Shown here one piece after another: positions 1-5,941 of a stretch of DNA of 64,000 nt. The DNA lies in the NCBI GenBank assembly GCA_963815495.1, contig CAWFGW010000007.1, positions 372,001 through 436,000 on the forward strand. The letters run 5' to 3'. The notes beneath the pieces were generated by a model, which was not told the origin of the DNA, ran no database searches, and saw nothing but the letters and a program-made list of their open reading frames with translations. Source of the DNA: CAWFGW01 sp963815495 (GTDB lineage: Bacteria; Bacteroidota; Bacteroidia; Cytophagales; JAAEPT01). Numbering within the stretch: position 1 is the stretch's first letter; the number at the start of each line of letters is the position of its first letter. The position numbers and the translations under genes are program-made.

Positions 1-1038
1 ATGGAAGTAAAACATCAAGTATTCGTAAGTTCAACTTACAAAGATTTAGTAGAGGAAAGACAAGAGGTTATGCAAGCCTTATTGGAATTAGATTGTATAC
101 CTGTTGGAATGGAATTATTTCCAGCTGCAGATGATGACCAATGGACTCTAATTAAAGGTTTGATTGATGATTGCGATTACTACATCCTAATTGTTGGTGG
201 TAGATATGGTTCAGTAAATCCAGAAGGTGTAAGCTATACGCAAATGGAATATCAATATGCAATAGAACAAGGAATTCCAGTAATTTCTTTTTTACATAAA
301 AACCCTGAAAATATTCCAGTAGGTAAATCAGAAAGTGAAAAGGCTCTAAAAAAGAAGTTGGAAGATTTCAAGAAAATAGTCCAACAGAAAATGTGTAAAT
401 ATTATGAAAGCCCTATTGAATTGGGTTCTATAGTTAGTAGAAGCTTGGTACGATTAATTAAAGACAAACCACAGCCTGGTTGGGTTAAAGCTACTTATCT
501 TCCGACTGAAGATAGTACCAAAGAGATATTAGAATTAACCAAACAAGTAGAAAATTTAAAATTAGAATTAGAAAAATCTAAAACTAAAGCACCTGAAGGT
601 ACAGAGTTACTAAGTCAAGGAGACGATAAAATAGAGATTAATTTCACTTTTAAGGCTCAAGGAGATTGGAGAGTTGGAAGTGAAAGCTACTCAGTTAGTA
701 CTGAATTAAGTTGGAATGAAATTTTTGGAGAAATTAGTCCGCTAATGATTGATGAAACTGCTGAAAGACCAATAAGGGTAAAACTCAACGAACTAATCAG
801 AAATAAAACTTTCAATGAGTTATCTAAAAAAGTAAAAAAGGACGAAAGAGTGCCAACCGAATTTAGTATCAAAGACACAGATTATCAAACGATTAAAATC
901 CAATTGAGAGCACTAAACTTAATGACAGAAAGCATTAGAAAAAGAGGTGTTAGAGACACCACAACTTATTGGACTTTGACGCCATATGGTGATACTGTAA
1001 TGACAAGATTGAGAGCGATAAAACGAAAACTGGAATAA
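1..1038 (+). CDS. DUF4062 domain protein, probable defence or signalling protein
   Basis: A 345-residue soluble protein. Residues 5-100 match the DUF4062 family: the VFVSSTYKDL motif at 8-17, an ERQEV helix start, and a hydrophobic strand with GGRYGS near 65-71. This fold resembles TIR and nucleotide-hydrolase-like domains and is often the N-terminal module of STAND-type or antiphage proteins. A short charged coiled coil lies at about 172-196. The last 60 residues look like a winged helix (a basic segment ending TPYGDTVMTRLRA). There is no P-loop or NB-ARC module, so it is a short version of the architecture. The ATG is the first base of the window, so an upstream start cannot be excluded. 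It is followed directly by a palindromic attC-like element and two nuclease-like genes. The family call is firm; a defence role is inferred from neighbours. Confidence 0.8.
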   Translation: MEVKHQVFVSSTYKDLVEERQEVMQALLELDCIPVGMELFPAADDDQWTLIKGLIDDCDYYILIVGGRYGSVNPEGVSYTQMEYQYAIEQGIPVISFLHKNPENIPVGKSESEKALKKKLEDFKKIVQQKMCKYYESPIELGSIVSRSLVRLIKDKPQPGWVKATYLPTEDSTKEILELTKQVENLKLELEKSKTKAPEGTELLSQGDDKIEINFTFKAQGDWRVGSESYSVSTELSWNEIFGEISPLMIDETAERPIRVKLNELIRNKTFNELSKKVKKDERVPTEFSIKDTDYQTIKIQLRALNLMTESIRKRGVRDTTTYWTLTPYGDTVMTRLRAIKRKLE

Positions 1039-1045
1039 AAATACT

Positions 1046-1184
1046 AATGCCAACAATGGCTATAAGTAATTGCTTGTTCTCGCCTACTTCTGAAAATCCT
1101 CGCGGATTTTCAGTTTGGTGTGTACTTGCAAAGTTAAGTGCTAAACCACGCAACTACTCATAGCCTAGACCGTTGTGCGTTATA
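1046..1184. repeat. Palindromic attC-like intergenic element
   Basis: An imperfect inverted repeat fills the space between two accessory genes. The outer left arm (GGCTATAAGTAATTGCTTG, about 1055-1073) pairs with an outer right arm near 1140-1165 whose reverse complement reads GGCTATGAGTAGTTGCGTG, three mismatches in 19. The centre is a perfect 10-bp stem, CTGAAAATCC (1090-1099) with GGATTTTCAG (1104-1113), around a TCGC loop. The right end, CGTTGTGCGTTAT, ends just before the next gene. Two mismatched outer arms, a central stem and a position directly after a stop codon recall integron attC sites, but the ends do not match the canonical GTTRRRY core, so this is a resemblance only. Confidence 0.55.
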
Positions 1185-1203
1185 TGTAAGAAAATGAACG
1201 AAC

Positions 1204-1764
1204 ATGAAAAATTTTAAAGAGTTCACCGATTTTTTAGTAGATGAATGGAGAAAGAATAAGGGAATAATCCTCGAAAGTGCTGGACTTCAAGGTTTGTCCA
1301 ATAGAGAGTATGGTGATAAAGCTGAAGCATATATTCTAAGAAAAATCAAAACTTTAACTCCAAAATATGAAGCTTACCTTTCAAAAGGCAGCCAGACACC
1401 AGCAGACATATTATCTGTAGCTAGAAGAGGTAGCTATTGGCATATAATGCTAGTCCAAGTTAAGAGTTCAACTGATAAAAACACTATCTACAAACTCAAT
1501 GAAGAGGACATAAAAGTGTTTGATGAATTTGCAAAATTTGTAAAATCTAGCCTCAATAAATTCGAGCCGATGAAAATATATAAAGACAAATCAGTCATTA
1601 TCTCCACGGGGTATTCTGCTGTTCAAAGAATAGAAACTGATAACAAAATAATTCATAAGCTTGTGAATTCTAATGCATTTAAAGTTTTCAAAAAGAATGC
1701 CTCAGAACTTAATGAAATTAAAGTCAAAGAGACCGTAGTTCTAACTCATAAACTGGGGAAATAA
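1204..1764 (+). CDS. PD-(D/E)XK nuclease-like protein
   Basis: A 186-residue protein without signal peptide. The visible pattern is that of a PD-(D/E)XK nuclease core: Glu41 in a helix (GDKAEAY), Asp68 in a strand start (TPADIL), then a hydrophobic strand ending in QVKSS at 85-89, where Gln85-x-Lys87 takes the place of the E-x-K pair. The remainder is helical and basic. This layout occurs in Holliday-junction resolvases and small restriction-type nucleases. The start ATG lies just after the palindromic element, and the stop is only 10 bp before the next gene, which also has a PD-(D/E)XK-like core, so the two are probably cotranscribed. I do not recognise a named family. Confidence 0.55.
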   Translation: MKNFKEFTDFLVDEWRKNKGIILESAGLQGLSNREYGDKAEAYILRKIKTLTPKYEAYLSKGSQTPADILSVARRGSYWHIMLVQVKSSTDKNTIYKLNEEDIKVFDEFAKFVKSSLNKFEPMKIYKDKSVIISTGYSAVQRIETDNKIIHKLVNSNAFKVFKKNASELNEIKVKETVVLTHKLGK

Positions 1765-1774
1765 CTGTCCTAAT

Positions 1775-2578
1775 ATGTCTAAATACCAGTTACCTGCTTT
1801 AAAAAATGAGATTGATTTTGAAGAATTCATTTCTGATCTATTCAATGAAATAGAGAACACTGAATCTTATAGAAATACAGATTTTCAAAACTTTGGAGTA
1901 AAAGGTCAAAATCAGAAAGGTATTGATGTTTTTTCACTTAAAACCAAAACAGTAATTCAATGCAAATTGAAAAGCTTAAGACGAAAAGATGAAAGTTTAA
2001 GAATAGAACTAATTAATGATATAGATTCGGATTTGAATAAAATTAAGGATTTAGACTTCAATTTTGAACGATTAATTTTTGTATCAACTTTTCGAGACGA
2101 CACAAATATCCAAGAATATGTTTCTGGATTAAGTGAAGCTAACAAATTCAATATTTACTATTGGGGGTGGGATACTGTTTCAAAGTATGCTGAAGAAAGC
2201 GAAGTCATTCTAAAAAAGTATTTTCCGAAACTTTTTAAAAAACCTAAAACTCAAAAAGTGGAGTTGCCTGAATATTCTTTAGGAAGAGATTTATTAAAAA
2301 AAAATTACGTCAGCTACTTGATAAAGAGATATGGAGAATGGAAACAAATAGAGCTATCAAGAAAAAACGAAAAGTTTAATTGGGCTAGTTTTAACAAGCA
2401 TCTAATGATTAAGTATAAAGCTTCTGGTATAAATTATATTCACACGAGTCATTTTGAAGACTTAACTAATTATCTAAAATCAAGAATTGATAAGACTATT
2501 CTTGGAAAAACTAGAATCAATAAAGGTCAAAGAAACTATTCAAATTTGGATGAACATACCAAGGGAATAACAGAATAA
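1775..2578 (+). CDS. Mrr-like restriction endonuclease domain protein
   Basis: A 267-residue protein. Residues 10-130 show an Mrr/type IV-like restriction fold: an N-terminal FEEFISDLF helix, a strand with G49-I50-D51 and then VIQCKLK at 60-66, giving the GxD...QxK catalytic signature. The C-terminal 100 residues form a separate domain ending in LGKTRINKGQRNYS, which resembles a short DNA- or partner-binding tail. It starts 10 bp after the previous nuclease-like gene, so the pair looks like one cassette. A 5' half of another attC-like palindrome follows its stop. Function as a restriction or defence nuclease is inferred; no methyltransferase is visible, as expected for a type IV-like enzyme. 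Confidence 0.65.
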   Translation: MSKYQLPALKNEIDFEEFISDLFNEIENTESYRNTDFQNFGVKGQNQKGIDVFSLKTKTVIQCKLKSLRRKDESLRIELINDIDSDLNKIKDLDFNFERLIFVSTFRDDTNIQEYVSGLSEANKFNIYYWGWDTVSKYAEESEVILKKYFPKLFKKPKTQKVELPEYSLGRDLLKKNYVSYLIKRYGEWKQIELSRKNEKFNWASFNKHLMIKYKASGINYIHTSHFEDLTNYLKSRIDKTILGKTRINKGQRNYSNLDEHTKGITE

Positions 2579-2716
2579 ACAACGCACAACATGGTATATA
2601 ACAAATAGGGCGTTCGCGAGTCAAGAAAGTTCTGTAGTTATTTGAAACCCCAGCTGGCGCGAGTTTGTAACTCGTGTCAACTTAATAGTGATTTAACCTC
2701 TAACTAACTGTAGCAC
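2579..2716. repeat. Second attC-like end joined to a REP-like hairpin
   Basis: Just after the nuclease stop lies AACGCACAACATGGTATA, whose first ten bases are the reverse complement of GTTGTGCGTT at the right end of the element near 1180. This is a left cassette end with no matching right arm. Instead the sequence runs into a short hairpin, GAGTT-TGT-AACTC (near 2662-2674), and a segment that is repeated at 4506-4560. The structure suggests that a cassette end was lost or overwritten by a later duplication. Confidence 0.45.
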
Positions 2717-2840
2717 CTCTACCCATCACGATTCTTCACTATTCACACGATTCTCTATTTCAATTAATGACTTTAACATGCCATAACATTGATTAGCTAC
2801 CGCAGGGATTTCATTATTTAGTTTTGAAAAATTTATCTTA
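2651..2840. repeat. Direct duplication, copy 1 (pairs with 4506-4690)
   Basis: This roughly 190-bp stretch, the hairpin and 3' flank plus the 3' third of the 107-aa minus-strand gene, recurs at 4506-4690 with many short differences. The copies share, for example, ACTCGTGTCAACTTAATAG and CACGATTCTCTATTTCAATT. They bracket the HTH gene and the 315-aa membrane protein gene. Confidence 0.8.
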
Positions 2841-3049
2841 CCCATATCACACAAAAAACTGCAATAAATAGCGGTAAATGAATCCATGAGTGCATCATTT
2901 TGAACCCCCATCAATTGAGAAACAATGGTTAAAATTTCGAGCTCATATAATCCACCATCTACCAAACCTATTTCTAAAAGCGACTGGGTAAGTTTATTAT
3001 GTTTTAAATCTTGTTGAATTAATTGAATGATCAGTTGCTCCTGTTCCAT
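2726..3049 (-). CDS. Hypothetical acidic protein, 107 aa
   Basis: A small acidic, mostly helical protein with no signal peptide or membrane span. I do not recognise the family. It is transcribed divergently from the HTH regulator at 3199, with about 150 bp of AT-rich DNA between them that could hold shared promoters. A truncated second copy of its last 33 codons or so lies at 4580-4690, with nearly the same peptide (both contain VANQCYGMLKSLIEIENRV). Conservation at the protein level in that fragment supports real coding here. Confidence 0.6.
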   Translation of the reverse strand: MEQEQLIIQLIQQDLKHNKLTQSLLEIGLVDGGLYELEILTIVSQLMGVQNDALMDSFTAIYCSFLCDMGKINFSKLNNEIPAVANQCYGMLKSLIEIENRVNSEES

Positions 3050-3198
3050 GGCTATCGAATTTAAAATAATGATAAAAAAACTTTAGAAGTATATTAAACG
3101 CCTTTTAAAGTATTTCAAAGTTACATAAAGATATTTAAAACTCCTACTAAAGCACATTTTAATCCTTTAAAGAAGTTGTCGTTCTTTTATATTTTTGG

Positions 3199-3426
3199 AT
3201 GAAATTAATAATGAATCCTATGGATAAATTCGTTTATAATAGAATAAAAGCTGTTTTAGCTGAGAAGGGCAAAACCAACAATTGGTTAGCAGACGAGATC
3301 GGCATGAATACAAACACCATCTCAAAATGGTGTAGAAATGATATGCAACCGAGAATTGAAAGTTTGTTTCAAGTAGCTAAAGCCTTGGATGTAGATGTTA
3401 GAGAACTTTTAGTGTCAACAAAATAA
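3199..3426 (+). CDS. XRE/Cro-type helix-turn-helix regulator
   Basis: A 75-residue protein that is almost entirely one HTH_3 domain. The helix-turn-helix covers about residues 26-50 (WLADEIGMNTNTISKWCRN), followed by the typical helices with PRIESLFQVAKALDVDVREL. It probably represses or activates its own promoter region and the divergent 107-aa gene. The first ATG is at 3199, but 3211 (MNPMDKF) is equally plausible, since the conserved domain begins after it. It is the first of two plus-strand genes between duplicated segments. Small solitary XRE proteins of this type are common on mobile or accessory DNA. Confidence 0.85.
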   Translation: MKLIMNPMDKFVYNRIKAVLAEKGKTNNWLADEIGMNTNTISKWCRNDMQPRIESLFQVAKALDVDVRELLVSTK

Positions 3427-3554
3427 GTCTGACTTGATAACAATTGACGGCTTTTTGATAAATTTTTGGTTAGATTTATAATTCAATATTATAATCTAGA
3501 TATGTGGACTTGGTCACATATTCAACAGTTAGGCTTAACGAACACAAAATATAA

Positions 3555-4502
3555 ATGGGAAAACTTTTTAATCCTTCAAAAAAATCTTTTTCAGGACCTT
3601 GGGCGTTAGATAATAACGCCTTAGAAGAGCTCCACGAAATTGTTGAATTTGCTAATTCTGAATTAGAAAAAACATATAATGAAAAATTAGAATCTCAAGC
3701 TGAAAAAGAATTTGCAGATAAGCTCCATAGTTCTATCGAAGAAGCAAAGGCCTATCAAAAGAAATATTCTTATGACACAATACGAAAAGACATAATTCTT
3801 ATTTCTAAAGATGAGTCAAAACTAAAGGACTCATCCATCAAGGAATTATTGTTTGATTCAAAAATCAAAAATTTCAAACCAAAAGAGTTTAGTATAGATT
3901 TAGAATACGGCAAACAAAATAAATTTTCTTTTGACTTAAAACAGCGTTTTGAAGGTGAATTGGAATATGAAATAATATCAAGCAAATCTGAAATAGAAGA
4001 TAAAATCAATTACCAACTTGAAAATTGGTTGGATAAATATAAACCGTTTTACATACAAACCTTATGGTTAAAAACGGCAGACCTAATAACTTTACTTTCT
4101 TTTATTGTTTGCCTCATAAGTGCTTTAAACATAAGTACAACCTACAAACCAAACTCAATTCAATATTATCAAAATAGAATTGAAAAAATTATTAAGTCTG
4201 GTGTAAATAATGAAAATCAATACGAAGCATTAGATCTATTACTAAAAATCAGCACTGATTATACCCCACCCGATTTAAAAGTGGAAAACAGAATAGATGA
4301 AACATCTAAAAGCATTGCGATTGTATCATTCGTTTTTTTAATTATCGGAATTATTAAACCTAAAACAATTATTGGTCTAGGTAAACATAAAAAACTGTTC
4401 AATTTCTATAAACAATATATGAGAATTGTATTAGTCATAATACCTAGTGCTATCATCTACCCATACATAATTGACATCATAAAAAACCTATTAAATAACT
4501 AA
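3555..4502 (+). CDS. Hypothetical membrane protein with long cytoplasmic N-terminus
   Basis: A 315-residue protein of no family I recognise. Residues 1-170 are hydrophilic, rich in Lys and Glu, with probable helices at 24-70. Three hydrophobic segments follow at about 175-193, 252-268 and 290-310, with a 55-residue loop between the first two. No signal peptide is seen. It lies 128 bp downstream of the HTH gene and ends at the second copy of the duplicated segment. Base composition is lower in G+C than in the core genes. A soluble arm plus a small membrane anchor next to a regulator is the layout of some toxin or abortive-infection proteins, but nothing in the sequence proves that. Confidence 0.6.
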   Translation: MGKLFNPSKKSFSGPWALDNNALEELHEIVEFANSELEKTYNEKLESQAEKEFADKLHSSIEEAKAYQKKYSYDTIRKDIILISKDESKLKDSSIKELLFDSKIKNFKPKEFSIDLEYGKQNKFSFDLKQRFEGELEYEIISSKSEIEDKINYQLENWLDKYKPFYIQTLWLKTADLITLLSFIVCLISALNISTTYKPNSIQYYQNRIEKIIKSGVNNENQYEALDLLLKISTDYTPPDLKVENRIDETSKSIAIVSFVFLIIGIIKPKTIIGLGKHKKLFNFYKQYMRIVLVIIPSAIIYPYIIDIIKNLLNN

Positions 4503-4505
4503 GCC

Positions 4506-4690
4506 CAAGCTGGCGAGTTTATAACTCGTGTCAACTTAATAGTGATTTAACAGTTAACTAATTGTAGCTCCTCTACCGATCAAGTTGCTTCATTTTTCAC
4601 ACGATTCTCTATTTCAATTAATGACTTTAACATTCCATAACATTGATTGGCTACCTCAGGAATTTTATTATCTAATTTTGAGGCATTGTA
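4506..4690. repeat. Direct duplication, copy 2 (pairs with 2651-2840)
   Basis: Second copy of the segment described at 2651-2840. It begins with the hairpin GAGTT-TAT-AACTC and ends abruptly inside the coding part of the 107-aa gene homologue, where a different inverted-repeat element starts. The differences from copy 1 are scattered substitutions and a few small indels, so the duplication is not recent. Confidence 0.8.
4580..4690 (-). pseudogene. 3' fragment of a paralogue of the 107-aa protein gene
   Basis: The minus strand encodes a peptide containing KLDNKIPEVANQCYGMLKSL and ending KNEAT before a TGA at 4580-4582. It is nearly identical to the C-terminus of the 107-aa protein at 2726-3049. 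The 5' two thirds of the gene are missing and replaced by the inverted-repeat element. The fragment has kept its frame, but without a start codon it cannot be a functional gene. Confidence 0.8.
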
Positions 4691-4702
4691 CCGTTAAGAG
4701 GA

Positions 4703-4837
4703 ACCCACCCCTAGCCCCTCCCAAGAGGGGAATGGACATAATAGTTATTTCGGTTAAACCATAGGAATCAATTTGTTTCTATTTAACCACCACTTTCAGT
4801 CGAGCCACTCCCCTCCTCGGAGGGGTTGGGGGTGGGT
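4703..4837. repeat. MITE-like element with 28-bp inverted ends
   Basis: The left end ACCCACCCCTAGCCCCTCCC... (4703-4730) pairs with the right end (4810-4837), whose reverse complement differs at only 4 of 28 positions. The 79 bases between are AT-rich and non-coding. Each arm also holds its own small CCCCTCC..GGAGGGG hairpin. Elements with this G/C-rich inverted sequence are scattered in many Flavobacteriia. It carries no transposase, so it would be non-autonomous. Confidence 0.65.
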
Positions 4838-5143
4838 GTTTTATACCCTAAGTTATTACACTGTTCCACGACAGAGAGATTGCCGCACTTCAGTTGCGTT
4901 CACAAAGACGAACAGTGAAACCTTAACTTAACGACATTGGGCGCGAGTTGCTAACGGAGGTCCCCACTTTTGACTAATGATTGGTTTGGGGTGCTTTCGA
5001 CAGCATCTTACTTCTTCACGTTTTATTGACTGATTATACTAATGCTTTTAATGAATTGACAAATATCCAAATCATGATTAAGCTTATATAATTATCTCTT
5101 TCACTTTTAAACACTTAATTTTATTTTTCGATAAATTCGTGTT
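4838..5143. other. Intergenic DNA with a REP-like fragment
   Basis: No gene is visible. Bases 4868-4920 contain GAGATTGCCGCACTTCAGTT and GTTCACAAAGACGAACAGTG, a worn form of a dispersed Bacteroidota repeat that reads roughly as a hairpin around the GCACTT core. The remainder is AT-rich and presumably includes the promoter of the 65-aa gene at 5144. Confidence 0.4.
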
Positions 5144-5341
5144 ATGACAGTTGAACAACGAAAAATAGAACTAATAAACTTCATCACATCTCTTGATAAT
5201 GAGTCATTATTGATCAGAATGGAAGAATTGGTTCAAGCGTCTAAAACTGACATCCCTGATAGTATACTACGCTTATTAGAGCTTTCTGATAAATCAACAA
5301 ATTGGACAGAACACAAATCTGTTAGAGAATTTTTAAAGTAA
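5144..5341 (+). CDS. Probable type II antitoxin of a ParDE/RelBE-type module
   Basis: A 65-residue acidic protein that begins with a helical segment (ELINFITSLDNESLLIRMEE) and ends in a Leu/Phe-rich tail. Size, charge and layout match the short antitoxin component that precedes ParE/RelE-family toxins in Bacteroidota. A recognisable ParE-like toxin reading frame follows 15 bp after its stop but is destroyed by a nonsense codon and a frameshift. The antitoxin frame itself is intact. The family is inferred mainly from this context. Confidence 0.6.
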   Translation: MTVEQRKIELINFITSLDNESLLIRMEELVQASKTDIPDSILRLLELSDKSTNWTEHKSVREFLK

Positions 5342-5355
5342 GATTATAGCTTAAT

Positions 5356-5660
5356 ATAATTTGGACTGATTACGCAAAAGAATCACTCCAGTTAACAATT
5401 GATTTTTTACAAGACTAATTGGGTTCAGAATTTAAAGACGACCTAATAGCTTAATAGACAAAAGGCTTAATCAAGTAACAGTAAATCCCTCGCTAGCGCC
5501 ATTTCTCTCAGGAACTACTTTTAGAAGATTAGTAATACACAAACATCTAACTATATTTTACACTACTATTCCAAAATCTATAAAAATCATCTTAATGTGG
5601 GACAACAGACAAAACCCCGATAAACTAGAAGAAATTCTTAATTCAACAATAAATCAATAA
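5356..5660 (+). pseudogene. ParE/RelE-family toxin remnant
   Basis: Conceptual translation gives IIWTDYAKESLQLTIDFLQD, a TAA at 5416-5418, more of the same frame to 5451, then a frame change near 5451-5457. After it come residues FRRLVIHKHLTIFYTT and KIILMWDNRQNPDKL, with TAA at 5658. The start of the frame (WTDYAKESL) and the end (the W/FWDNRQNP box) are hallmarks of the ParE family. No start codon remains. The gene is dead, which leaves the neighbouring antitoxin without a partner. Confidence 0.85.
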
Positions 5661-5941
5661 CCGTTAGCAACGAAGTCGAAAACGACCTTATCAGAATACA
5701 TCAGTACGTAGTTAAAAAATTAGGATAGATACAAGTCAATAACTACTTAAATACGTTCTTAGATTACTTTGACATCATAGCCGTGAGATCTTAATCATAC
5801 AAGCCAGTCGATTGATAGATAACTGAACCGTAAAACAATTTATTCATTACTATGCTAATCACTGCTCTTGATTTATCAGCAATCCAACCATTCAGTTTTT
5901 AAGCTAACTTAAATCCCCTATTTTTAGATTAACCTAATCCA
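5661..5941. other. Intergenic, no gene seen
   Basis: All frames are closed by frequent stops, and I found no RNA gene, hairpin or family motif. The part close to 5941 should hold the promoter of the acylase gene. Confidence 0.4.

Noticed and set aside
1..5660. Integron integrase or other recombinase for the attC-like elements.
   Set aside because: No tyrosine or serine recombinase gene is visible in the window. The array may extend upstream of base 1, so absence here is not informative.
5661..5941. Search for a second toxin or continuation of the accessory genes.
   Set aside because: All frames have frequent stops and no family motif.
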